A stretch of DNA of 41,013 nucleotides from Actinomycetota bacterium (GTDB lineage Bacteria > Actinomycetota > Actinomycetes > S36-B12 > CAIYMF01), in NCBI GenBank assembly GCA_947455705.1, contig CANGPO010000017.1:1-41013 (forward strand), written 5' to 3'. The notes beneath the pieces were generated by a model that was given only the letters and a program-made list of their open reading frames with translations, searched no databases and was not told where the DNA came from. This document shows, in pieces, positions 32,492 through 40,341 of the stretch; position 1 is the stretch's first letter, and each line of letters starts with the position of its first letter. Position numbers and translations under genes: made by a program.

Positions 32492-33235
32492 GTGAAGATT
32501 GAACCTGCCGTCCAAATGCGACTGCTGGATCTACAAGCGGTGGACTCACGTCTCGATCAAATCGCCCACCAGCGGCGCACATTGCCCGCATTAACTGTGA
32601 TCGCGGAGCTTGACGCCAAGCTCACTGTGCTCAGTGACCGGATCGTCGCAGCGCAGACTGAGGTTACTGATTTGCAGCGTGCGCAAACCAAGGCCGAGAC
32701 CGATGTCGAGCAGGTCCGAGCCCGATCCGATCGTGATCAGGAACTACTTAACTCTGGACGGATCACCGTGCCGAAGGAGCTTGAAAACCTTCAGCATGAG
32801 GTTGAGTCGCTTGCCCGTCGCCAGAGTGAGCTTGAGGATGTTGAGCTCGAGGTTATGGAGCAGCTTGAAGGCGCGCGCGAGTATCTTGGCGGCCTTACCG
32901 TTGAGCGTGATGCGTTAGTGGCACAGCGGGACGTTGCGGTTGCAGAGCGCGATGCTGCCTTCGAGAAAGCCGACGCGGAAGCCGAGAACCTCAAGGCAGA
33001 TCGTGCAGATCTCGCACCGCAGATTACCCCGGAGCTCGGAACCCTTTACGAAAAACTGCGTGCCGATAACAACGGTGTGGGGGCAGCGGCGATACGTCAG
33101 CGTCGTTGCGAGGGTTGCCGGATGGAGCTCACGCCGATCGATATCGGCCGCATTCGTGAAGCAGCCGAGGATGAGGTTCTTCGCTGCGAGGAATGTCGGC
33201 GAATTCTGATCAGAACCGCTGAGTCCGGCCTGTGA
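32492..33235 (+). CDS. Coiled-coil protein with C-terminal C4 zinc ribbon
   Basis: 247 residues. Residues about 20-170 are a long heptad-rich coiled coil (MRLLDLQAVDSRLDQIAHQRR, many Glu/Leu/Arg repeats). The C-terminus is a zinc ribbon with CEGC and CEEC knuckles (RRCEGCRMELTPIDI, RCEECRRILIR). This is the conserved actinobacterial CT398-like family, always next to the RNase H-phosphatase gene, as here. GTG at 32492 has AAAGGGG five bases upstream; an ATG at 32477 lacks a site. Probably a nucleic-acid- or protein-binding partner of the downstream gene, with GTGA overlap. Confidence 0.92.
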   Translation: MKIEPAVQMRLLDLQAVDSRLDQIAHQRRTLPALTVIAELDAKLTVLSDRIVAAQTEVTDLQRAQTKAETDVEQVRARSDRDQELLNSGRITVPKELENLQHEVESLARRQSELEDVELEVMEQLEGAREYLGGLTVERDALVAQRDVAVAERDAAFEKADAEAENLKADRADLAPQITPELGTLYEKLRADNNGVGAAAIRQRRCEGCRMELTPIDIGRIREAAEDEVLRCEECRRILIRTAESGL

Positions 33236-34404
33236 GCCGCAGACTCATCGTCGAAGCGGACGGCGGGTCGCGCGGCAACCCCGGCCCAGCCGCTTACGGG
33301 TCTGTCGTGCGCGAAGCTGTCACGGGTGATGTTCTCATCGAACTTGCTGGGCATCTTGGTGTTGCCACGAACAATGTCGCCGAATACACCGGCTTGCTCG
33401 AAGGACTGCGGGCAGCGGTAGAGATCGATCCGGCTGCTCTCGTCGAAGCACGACTTGACTCGAAGCTTGTTGTCGAGCAAATGAGTGGTCGCTGGGCGAT
33501 CAAGAATGATGCCCTCCGTCGGATCGCACTTGAGGCTCGCGATGTTCTACCGCGTGATCAAGTGACGTACACCTGGGTTCCGCGTGAGCAGAATGCGGCC
33601 GCCGACAAACTTGCGAACGAATCAATGGATGCGGTCGAAACGGGTCGATCGGGGACGATCCGGCGTACCCGATCGGACGCTTTCGAAGTTGAGTCCGAAG
33701 CACAGGTGCTCCCGGATACCCCTGAAGTGGCTATCCCCGGCGGAGCACCGGACCTTGGCCCGCCAACCGTCACAATCCTTGTCCGCCACGGAGTTACACA
33801 GCATTCAATTGAGCGTCGCTTCTCCGGCTCAGGTGGATCACACGATCCGATGCTGACCGAACTTGGCCGCGAACAGATGACGGCGGCTGGACGTGAATTG
33901 CTGCGCCGCGGGGGAGCGGATGTCCTCGTCTGTTCGCCGATGCTCCGGACACGTGAGTCAGCCGAGCTAATGGGAGAGATACTCGGGTTGGAGCCGGTCG
34001 TAGTTGACGGCCTTCAGGAAGTTAAGTTCGGTGATTGGGATGGACTCACGTTCACCGAAATAATGGAAAAGTGGCCCGCGCAGCTCTCCGGCTGGTTGGG
34101 ATCTTCGGAGATTTCGCCGCCACGCGGCGAATCAGTTCATCAGGTCTATGAGCGTGTCGGCGAGGCACTGACCAAGATTCAAGCCGCCTATCCAGGTAAG
34201 CGGGTGATCGTTGCCTGCCACTCCGGGACGATCCGCTCTCTGACCGTACGGGCCCTCGGCGCACCGCTCACATCCGTCAACAAGATGGAGATCGCGCCAG
34301 CTTCGTTAACAACAATCACGTGGTACGACGATGGACACTCCTCGCTTCGTTCATTTTCCGAAGCAGCACACCTCGATGAACTGCAGCAGACCTGGGTCCC
34401 GTAA
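33232..34404 (+). CDS. Bifunctional RNase H / histidine acid phosphatase
   Basis: 390 residues. Residues 1-130 are an RNase HI-like domain with Asp10 (VEADGGSRGNPG), Glu in NVAEYTGLLEGL, Asp in DSKLVVEQMSG and Asp in AAADKLANE. An acidic linker follows. Residues about 180-390 are a histidine phosphatase (phosphoglycerate-mutase-like) domain with the RHG motif in VRHGVTQHSIERRFSG and the second His in VACHSGTIRS. This matches the mycobacterial Rv2228c type, which acts on RNA/DNA hybrids and has acid or alpha-ribazole phosphatase activity. Coupled to both neighbours (GTGA before, TAATG after). Confidence 0.94.
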   Translation: MSRRLIVEADGGSRGNPGPAAYGSVVREAVTGDVLIELAGHLGVATNNVAEYTGLLEGLRAAVEIDPAALVEARLDSKLVVEQMSGRWAIKNDALRRIALEARDVLPRDQVTYTWVPREQNAAADKLANESMDAVETGRSGTIRRTRSDAFEVESEAQVLPDTPEVAIPGGAPDLGPPTVTILVRHGVTQHSIERRFSGSGGSHDPMLTELGREQMTAAGRELLRRGGADVLVCSPMLRTRESAELMGEILGLEPVVVDGLQEVKFGDWDGLTFTEIMEKWPAQLSGWLGSSEISPPRGESVHQVYERVGEALTKIQAAYPGKRVIVACHSGTIRSLTVRALGAPLTSVNKMEIAPASLTTITWYDDGHSSLRSFSEAAHLDELQQTWVP

Positions 34405-35384
34405 TGAATGAGCGCGACCGTTGGCTCTCGCGCGCAAGATGGTCGTGGGATGTGCTAGATCGTGTTGGCATTCGTCGTCGTTCTGAACGCCTGACGGTTA
34501 AGGAGCCTCGGGGAGTGCGTGCGGTTCCGCTGTGGCCGTATAGCCAGGTGTTTCATACTGCGACTGCGATGTCGAATGTGGACGCACCTGTACGCGGCAC
34601 CGCGCATGGTCTTCTTGTGACGTTGGAGTCGTACCGCTCGGGTCAGGCCTACGGTGAACGCCCGATGAGTCGTAGGCGCTACTTCGATGACAATGCTTGG
34701 ATCGCGCTCGCCGCTATCGACTACGGTACGCAGGAATCACTGGTCACGTCGCGACGCATCCTTCGTTTCTTACGGGAAGGAGCCGAACAGCTCGACGGGG
34801 AAACTGTCGGCATACGTTGGATTGAAGGTGGTGCCAATTTTCACGCATGCTCAACTGGCTCAACGGGTTTGGTAGCCGCACGGCTAGTCCACCGAGGGGT
34901 GATTGATGCAGACGCTGGGCTCAAGCTAGCTGCTGGTTGTGCCGCCTTCATGGTGCGACTTCAAGGCGCCGACGGTCTTGTGCGCGACCATATGCGGCCG
35001 GATGGTGGCATAGATCAGGCGATCTTCAGCTACAACCAAGGACTCGGCATTGGCTTGTTCGCCGAATTGGGCTGGTTAGACGAAGCCGTGGACCTAGCTC
35101 ATCGCACCATCGGTGTTTTTGACGACGAGGCGTTGTGGAAGCAACCGCCCGTTTTCAACTCGATCCTCATTCGCGAACTCATGAACCTGCACGAAGTCAC
35201 ACCACATGTGTCGTGGCTGACGTATTGCAGAAACTACCTTCAACGCGTGTGGGATGAGGCACGTCACCCAACCACGGGAATGCTTCGCGGCGGCGGGATC
35301 GGCTCGTACGACAAAGATGTGTTGCTGGACCACGCCGGCCTGGTACATGCAATGGTCGCTCTCGCCAAGGCCATTGACGCGTAG
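34404..35384 (+). CDS. GH76-like (alpha/alpha)6 glycosidase-fold protein
   Basis: 326 residues, no signal peptide. YFDDNAWIALAAIDYG near residue 95, GIRWIEGGANFHACSTGSTGLVAARLVH near residue 140, and FSYNQGLGIGLFAELG near residue 210 match the six-hairpin glycoside hydrolase family 76 pattern (alpha-1,6-mannanases). The acidic pair in FDDN is kept. Cytoplasmic location and translational coupling (TAATG) to the RNase H-phosphatase gene are unusual for a mannanase, so it may act on an intracellular glycan or not be an enzyme. Convergent with yaaA, eight bases apart. Confidence 0.75.
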   Translation: MNERDRWLSRARWSWDVLDRVGIRRRSERLTVKEPRGVRAVPLWPYSQVFHTATAMSNVDAPVRGTAHGLLVTLESYRSGQAYGERPMSRRRYFDDNAWIALAAIDYGTQESLVTSRRILRFLREGAEQLDGETVGIRWIEGGANFHACSTGSTGLVAARLVHRGVIDADAGLKLAAGCAAFMVRLQGADGLVRDHMRPDGGIDQAIFSYNQGLGIGLFAELGWLDEAVDLAHRTIGVFDDEALWKQPPVFNSILIRELMNLHEVTPHVSWLTYCRNYLQRVWDEARHPTTGMLRGGGIGSYDKDVLLDHAGLVHAMVALAKAIDA

Positions 35385-35392
35385 TTAGTTTC

Positions 35393-36181
35393 CTAAAGGT
35401 CGCGCACTATCACGTCGAGTTGACGGATCTGACCCTTCTTGGGTTTCGCCGCGAGTTCAACCTCGACGCCATCAGACACACATGCCTCGGCAAGAGCGTC
35501 TGCGTTCTTGGCTTTGATTCCCTCACTGAGCCAGCGACGAACCAATCGACCCTTCGTCGCCTTGTTGAAGTGGCTCACCACCGACCTCGATCCATCTGAT
35601 CGTTGCTGAAGCACCCGGATGGCAACGGTGCGATCAGCAACAGCGCCGATGGGCTTCCACATCGACGCATACACACCCGATCGGAGATCGACGATCAGGC
35701 CCTTGGCGGTGACGGATTCCATGGCGATAGCGAGCGGATCGCGCCAGTAGACATTCATCGCACCGAGGCCGGGCAAAACGCAGTCACCGGACAGTCGATA
35801 CGCAGGGATGCGATCAGCAAATCCAACAGCACCAAATAGGGCCGACGACACGATGAGCGTTTTGGCAGCGCGGCGCTGCGCGTGGGCGTCCAACGTCGCG
35901 ACGTCGAGTGCGTCGTACAAGACACCGGTGTAGATCTGACTGGCCGGAGCGGACCGCGCAGTGTCGAGGCTTTGGTTGCGGATGACCTCGTCGATCTGAT
36001 TGACGGATAACCCCAACGCAAGGCGGGCCTGGTCAGGCGAGGCGGTGCACAGGGAGATGAGTTCGTCCAAAACCTGTGAGCGGGTGGCGGTTAACTCGGG
36101 AAAGCTGAGTCGATCAAGATCAAGGGGTTTACCTCGGCGAGGGGTTTGCTTGGATTCTGAGGGGGGAAGGAGTACGAGCAC
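35393..36181 (-). CDS. yaaA: Peroxide stress protein YaaA / DUF328
   Basis: 262 residues. The N-terminal LVLLPPSESKQTPRRGKPLDLDRLSFPEL is the DUF328/UPF0246 signature, and the middle YTGVLYDALD, VSSALFGAVGFADRIPAYRLSGDC and C-terminal RSVVSHFNKATKGRLVRRWL agree. In Escherichia coli YaaA limits iron-driven damage during peroxide stress. GTG start with a GGGGGAAGGAG site upstream. Isolated on this strand. Confidence 0.92.
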   Translation of the reverse strand: MLVLLPPSESKQTPRRGKPLDLDRLSFPELTATRSQVLDELISLCTASPDQARLALGLSVNQIDEVIRNQSLDTARSAPASQIYTGVLYDALDVATLDAHAQRRAAKTLIVSSALFGAVGFADRIPAYRLSGDCVLPGLGAMNVYWRDPLAIAMESVTAKGLIVDLRSGVYASMWKPIGAVADRTVAIRVLQQRSDGSRSVVSHFNKATKGRLVRRWLSEGIKAKNADALAEACVSDGVEVELAAKPKKGQIRQLDVIVRDL

Positions 36182-36296
36182 AGGCTAGATCTTGGCCTAT
36201 CTGCTCAAAGTCTGCTCTAACTGAGCCAAGAAACGTCAAGGTTCGGCGTGGCGCGGCGACAAGTTATGTACCGTCACCGCAGGGGAGGTGGGGATT

Positions 36297-37226
36297 GTGT
36301 TTACTCGGGGCGACTCAACGTTTAAGGCGTTAGTGGCTGCTGCGTGCGTAATTGTGCTCGGATGCACCGGTGTTGGTGTGGCTCAGGCGTCGTCCGCGTC
36401 GTCCGCGTCGTCCATGGCGGCCGTGCAGGGGCGCGGTGCCGTGGCGATTTCGGCATCTCAACCCAAGCCCGCTGCGGCATCCACCCCTTCTTTCGATACC
36501 CAGTTGCTCACACTCGTTAATCGTTTTCGTATTGCCTATGGACGCCAACCGCTCACGTTATTGGCGGATCTGTCCGAAAGAGCCATCGCCTGGTCAGGGC
36601 ACCTACGTCAGGTTGGATCGCTGAGCCACGATCGCAATCTTGGTGCTCAAGCAGCAGCGGTGTGTTCGGTGCGTTCCGTGCGCGAGAACGTCGCTTATGC
36701 CGACTCGGTGGCGCCGGCCGCGTTACTTACCGACTACATCAACTCTGCTCCGCATAGGGCAAATCTGCTCGCAACTGACGTGCGCTACATCGGACTAGGG
36801 ACGGTTACGGGTGTATCGCCGCAGAATCCTTCCGCTACTCGCTACTGGAATACGATCAAGTTTGTTGGTGGTCGCTGTCCGACATCGGTAGCCAAGACGC
36901 AGTATCGGCCATCAACAACATCAATTAAGGCCGTCTCGGTCGTACCGCGTACGCACTTGATCACGATGTCGATTGATGTTCAGACAGCCACAACACATGC
37001 ATCGTGGGTTGCGGTGTACTTCACCTCGAGGGTCACTCACCTCACTCGATTGATCACCGTCATTGAGGTGCGCGCGACGTCGACGACGGGGCGGGCCGTG
37101 GCGCGGTTCGCCACCCACGCCACCACGTCTGGCACGTACACAGCGGTGTACGGCGGCTCGCGCGTTACGGCGTCGTCTGCTGATCTCGGATCGGTTGCTC
37201 GGCACGACATTAGGGTGACCGGCTGA
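36297..37226 (+). CDS. Secreted CAP/SCP domain protein
   Basis: 309 residues. A signal peptide (FKALVAAACVIVLGCTGVGVAQA) is followed by a short Ser/Ala spacer encoded by three 9-base repeats (36387-36413). A CAP domain spans about 65-185, with LVNRFRIAYGRQPL, the Cys-free SHDRNL His, RENVAY Glu and HRANLLATDVRYIGLG as family hallmarks. A beta-rich C-terminal domain (about 190-309) is of unknown type. CAP proteins act outside the cell; bacterial ones may bind lipids or cell wall. Start is GTG at 36297 with AGGGGAGG eight bases upstream, although a GTG at 36288 is also in frame. Confidence 0.88.
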   Translation: MFTRGDSTFKALVAAACVIVLGCTGVGVAQASSASSASSMAAVQGRGAVAISASQPKPAAASTPSFDTQLLTLVNRFRIAYGRQPLTLLADLSERAIAWSGHLRQVGSLSHDRNLGAQAAAVCSVRSVRENVAYADSVAPAALLTDYINSAPHRANLLATDVRYIGLGTVTGVSPQNPSATRYWNTIKFVGGRCPTSVAKTQYRPSTTSIKAVSVVPRTHLITMSIDVQTATTHASWVAVYFTSRVTHLTRLITVIEVRATSTTGRAVARFATHATTSGTYTAVYGGSRVTASSADLGSVARHDIRVTG

Positions 37227-37252
37227 TGAAGGTTTCGCTGGCCCGAATGTCC

Positions 37253-37258
37253 TAGGTT
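37253..37258 (+). promoter_or_regulatory. -10 box (TAGGTT) for the RNB gene, leaderless
   Basis: TAGGTT, six bases (GAGTCC), then GTG at 37265. Spacing matches other leaderless candidates in this window. Confidence 0.5.
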
Positions 37259-37264
37259 GAGTCC

Positions 37265-38722
37265 GTGACTCGACGTCGATTGCTCGCTAAAGCCCGTCAG
37301 GGTGACCAACTGCGCGAAGGCTTTCAGAAGATTCGTGACGAGCAAGGGCTGCCGAAGGATTTCCCTGCCGATGTTCTGACTCAGGCACAACAGATTGCCG
37401 AAGCGCCGCAACCACCCCCGGCAAGGTCCGGCGTGGAGCGCCTCGACCTGAGATCACTTCCGTTCGTGACGATTGACCCAGCTGAGTCGATGGATCTCGA
37501 TCAGGCTGTGTACATCGAACGTCGTGGCAAGGGATACCGCGTCTACTACGCGATCGCAGATGTTGCGTCCTTTGTGGAACCGGGTTCGGTTCTTGATGTA
37601 GAAACCCACAATCGCGGGGTCACCATGTACAGCCCTGACATGCGAACCCCGCTACATCCCCGCGTGGTGTCTGAGGATGTTGCGAGCCTGTTCGCGGACG
37701 TCGATCGCCCAGCAGTTGTCTGGCAGATCGACCTGAACTCGCGTGGCCAGCAGATTGAGGTTGACGTTGCACGAGCGATGGTCCGCAGTGTTGGCAAACT
37801 GAGTTACGAGCAGGTTCAGAAGGACCTTGACGACGGTACAGCGAATGACTCACTCGTCTGCCTGCGCGACGTCGGTCTGCTCCGTCAGGCACGTGAAGTA
37901 GAACGTGGCGGTATTGACGTGCGAGTACCCGATCAGGAGATCGAGGATGACGGGCCCGGCTATCGGCTCGTCATGCGCACTCCACTTCCTGTTGAGGGAT
38001 GGAACGCGCAAATCTCTTTGCTGACAGGCATTTGTGCGGCTCGCATGATGCTAGACGCAGGTGTCGGGATTCTTCGCACCATGAAGGCTCCATCGGAAGC
38101 TGACTACGAGCAGGTGCGTCTGACCGCACAAAGTCTCGGTATTGATTGGCCGCCCGAACAGCCATACGCGGAGTTGGTTCGCGAACTTGATCCGCGGGTT
38201 CCGGCCAACGCCGCCTTCCTCAATCTGGTTACGGTGTTGTTGCGTTCGGCTGAGTACACAGTCCTCACGCATGCAGTGGGCAACGATGAGCCGGCATCCC
38301 TTCGTCACGCGGCGGTCGCCTCGGCGTACGCGCACGTCACCGCACCCCTGCGACGTTTGGTTGATCGATACGGAACGGAATGTTGTTTAGCAATTGCGGC
38401 CGGCGAACCCGTGCCGCAGTGGGTTGTAGACGCTCTGCCAGAGTTGCCGTCGGAAATGAAGCGGGCAGATTCACGAGCTCGCGCGATGGAGCGAGCCCAG
38501 CTCGACCTCGTTGAAGCCGTGCTGATGGTTGATCACATTGGCGAGCGCTACTCGGCGATTGTGGTTGAGCGCAAACGCGATTATGTGGTTGTGCAATTGC
38601 ATTGGCCTGCAGTGCGTACCCGGGTTGCGGATCCCAACCTTGAGTTGGGGACCCGGGTTACGTTGGAACTGACGGCGGTGGATGTGGACGCTCGAACGGT
38701 GACATTCCAACCTTCGACGTAA
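37265..38722 (+). CDS. RNB-domain exoribonuclease (RNase II/R family)
   Basis: 485 residues, shorter than E. coli RNase II or R because N-terminal cold-shock domains are missing. The RNB core begins at FVTIDPAESMDLDQAVYIE: Asp71, Asp77 and Asp79 match three of the four catalytic acids, but the fourth position is Gln80 instead of Asp. PLHPRVVSEDVASLFA, TAPLRRLVDRYGTE (metal/RNA-clamp region) and a short S1-like C-terminus (YSAIVVERKRDYVVVQLH) follow. It degrades RNA from the 3' end if active. I believe DLDQ is usual in actinobacterial members but cannot confirm it here. GTG start, probably leaderless. Confidence 0.9.
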   Translation: MTRRRLLAKARQGDQLREGFQKIRDEQGLPKDFPADVLTQAQQIAEAPQPPPARSGVERLDLRSLPFVTIDPAESMDLDQAVYIERRGKGYRVYYAIADVASFVEPGSVLDVETHNRGVTMYSPDMRTPLHPRVVSEDVASLFADVDRPAVVWQIDLNSRGQQIEVDVARAMVRSVGKLSYEQVQKDLDDGTANDSLVCLRDVGLLRQAREVERGGIDVRVPDQEIEDDGPGYRLVMRTPLPVEGWNAQISLLTGICAARMMLDAGVGILRTMKAPSEADYEQVRLTAQSLGIDWPPEQPYAELVRELDPRVPANAAFLNLVTVLLRSAEYTVLTHAVGNDEPASLRHAAVASAYAHVTAPLRRLVDRYGTECCLAIAAGEPVPQWVVDALPELPSEMKRADSRARAMERAQLDLVEAVLMVDHIGERYSAIVVERKRDYVVVQLHWPAVRTRVADPNLELGTRVTLELTAVDVDARTVTFQPST

Positions 38723-38728
38723 CTGGGC

Positions 38729-38734
38729 TATCCT
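38729..38734 (+). promoter_or_regulatory. -10 box (TATCCT) for rnpB
   Basis: TATCCT ends seven bases before 38741, the first base of the predicted P1 stem of RNase P RNA. This gives a non-coding reference for the start-site spacing used for the other boxes. Confidence 0.6.
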
Positions 38735-38740
38735 TCGTAA

Positions 38741-39143
38741 GCAGGCGAGTTGACCGGGCGGCCGCGACATAGCAGGTGACTGTGTATGTCGAGGAAAGTC
38801 CGGGCTCCATACGGCAGGGTGGTGGGTAACGCCCACCCGGGGAAACCCGCGGGACAGTGCCACAGAGAACAGACCGCTGCCGGTGTTTACACCGGTGGTA
38901 AGGGTGAAACGGTGGTGTAAGAGACCACCAGCGCGTTGGGTGACCTTCGCGGCTTGGTAAACCCCACCTGGAGCAAGGTCAAGAGGTGCCGTCTTCGGAT
39001 TGCACTGCGCAGACGTTCGAGGACTGCCCGTCCGAGTCTGCGGGTAGACCGCATGAGGCCATCGGCAACGGTGGTCCTAGAGGGATGGTCGCCGCCGATC
39101 TTCGGATCGGCACAGAACCCGGCTTATAGGTCGGCTCGCCTGC
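38741..39143 (+). ncRNA. rnpB: RNase P RNA, class A
   Basis: About 403 bases. The ends GCAGGCGAG and CTCGCCTGC pair as the outer P1 stem. The universally conserved P4 strand GAGGAAAGTCCGGGCTCC is at 38791-38808, and its partner ACAGAACCCGGCTTATAG is at 39112-39129. GC-rich hairpins with TTCG loops and the GGGTGAAACGGTGG segment lie between, as in other actinobacterial rnpB genes. It is the catalytic RNA that trims tRNA 5' ends. It follows the RNB gene by 18 bases but has its own -10 box. Confidence 0.95.
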
Positions 39144-39222
39144 ACTAAGCCTCTGACCTGTGGATGTATCTTTCGTCTCGCCAGCAATGCCCGCGAAAAG
39201 CCCGCAGTAGTTCGCGCTGGCG

Positions 39223-40191
39223 CTACGTCAGCGGGATCACGACGTTGGCGATCTCGCGCACATGACTGGCATCCGTACCGCAGCAACCGCCAAAGACGGT
39301 GAGGTTTGGCAGCAGAGCCGTTAGTTTGCTGTAGCCCGATGCCAGTTCCATGGGGTCACCAGCGTCGATCGTGCCCAAGGCATCCAATTCAGCGTGGCTG
39401 AGTTTGGACGCATTGGCACGCAGTGCGCCGATCCGTCTGGTCCACGTGCCTGCGTCGACGACGGCCGGGGTGATGTGATCTGGGTGGGCGCAATTGAGAC
39501 CGTAGAAACTGACGTATCCATCGGTCTGGTCGTCAATAACAGCGATCGCATCTGCCAACGTCGACCCATCGGGAAGAGCCCCATCGGTTTCGACCGTGAA
39601 CGACAAAATCACCGGGCTACCTGCATCTTTCGCGGCCTGTGCGATTCCAAGGCCCTCGGCCGCGTAGTTGAGGGTGAGCGCAGTGATCACATCCGCGCCA
39701 CTGTCGATGAGCGACTGAATCTGCCTGGTGTGATAAGCGCGCGCTTCGGCCGCGGGCATGGTGGTGGACGCAACATAGCCATCGCCACGTGGCCCGAGAT
39801 TGCCACTGATGCTGGCGTAGGTCAGTGATGGGCTGGCATCTCGGACCTGGGCTAGGAGTCGAACAGCGTCACCATTTAGTTGGTCGAGTTGCACGGCGTC
39901 GTAGCCAAGTCGTTGACCCCAGTCACGGCTGGCGCGCCAGGTGGGTGTTTCGAACACGAAACCTGCTCCGTGCTTGAGCGCGATGTCAAGGTGGTCTTGG
40001 TAGTACGCGAGCAGGGTGGCGCGCCCCTCGTCGGAGTGGAGCAACGGGAACGATGCGAACTCAGGAAGATCCCAACCACGGCTGAAGATGAGATCTGTCT
40101 CAAGGCCTGAGTCCGTGAGGAGTACCGGACCGTCAAGCTCGGGCGCACCGTGCGTGGTCATGGGGCTCCAACCGTCCTTGCCGAGACTCAT
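39223..40191 (-). CDS. Homocysteine S-methyltransferase family protein
   Basis: 322 residues. The zinc ligands are Cys234 in GLNCAHP and Cys303-Cys304 in FGGCCGTD, as in MmuM/BHMT-type enzymes. The opening LTDSGLETDLIFSRGWDLPEFASFPLL and the barrel motifs ETPTWRAS and SISGNLGPRGDGY agree. It would move a methyl group from a sulfonium or betaine donor to a thiol such as homocysteine. Some actinobacterial members are of unsettled specificity. ATG at 40191 is taken as start; ATG at 40161 is an in-frame alternative. A possible 5-codon leader ORF overlaps the start (40188-40205). Confidence 0.9.
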   Translation of the reverse strand: MSLGKDGWSPMTTHGAPELDGPVLLTDSGLETDLIFSRGWDLPEFASFPLLHSDEGRATLLAYYQDHLDIALKHGAGFVFETPTWRASRDWGQRLGYDAVQLDQLNGDAVRLLAQVRDASPSLTYASISGNLGPRGDGYVASTTMPAAEARAYHTRQIQSLIDSGADVITALTLNYAAEGLGIAQAAKDAGSPVILSFTVETDGALPDGSTLADAIAVIDDQTDGYVSFYGLNCAHPDHITPAVVDAGTWTRRIGALRANASKLSHAELDALGTIDAGDPMELASGYSKLTALLPNLTVFGGCCGTDASHVREIANVVIPLT

Positions 40192-40205
40192 CGCTGCTCG
40201 GACAT
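40188..40205 (-). CDS. Possible leaderless 5-codon leader ORF (MSEQR)
   Basis: On the minus strand a CATAAT box (40212-40217) is followed after six bases by an ATG, then TCC GAG CAG CGA TGA. The TGA overlaps the ATG of the methyltransferase gene (ATGA), so translation of the short ORF would end exactly where the gene begins. This may be chance; the alternative is a short untranslated leader of 14 bases. Confidence 0.25.
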   Translation of the reverse strand: MSEQR

Positions 40206-40211
40206 GAGGCG

Positions 40212-40217
40212 ATTATG
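40212..40217 (-). promoter_or_regulatory. Possible -10 box (CATAAT) for the methyltransferase gene
   Basis: CATAAT differs by one base from TATAAT and places the start site at 40205. No -35 element is recognised at the usual distance. Confidence 0.35.
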
Positions 40218-40283
40218 TGGATCATGCTAGGGCAGTGGCAGTGGTGCTGGATCCGCCGTTTGGCCAGGATCTTTCTGGAACGT

Positions 40284-40332
40284 AGCGAAGGGTTCTGCGT
40301 CGACCGTGATAGTCGATGCAGAACCCTTCGCT
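40284..40332 (-). terminator. Long hairpin after the multicopper oxidase gene
   Basis: Fifteen-base perfect arms (AGCGAAGGGTTCTGC / GCAGAACCCTTCGCT) continue, after one mismatch, into TCGAC / GTCGA with a seven-base loop. It lies nine bases after the oxidase stop codon on the minus strand. There is no U tract, so it may be a terminator without U-tail or an RNA-stabilising end. Confidence 0.65.
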
Positions 40333-40341
40333 GAAGAGCCG

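Noticed and set aside
36387-36413. Three 9-base repeats GCGTCGTCC in the CAP protein gene
   Set aside because: They encode a Ala-Ser-Ser spacer just after the signal peptide, where such repeats are common and of no special meaning.
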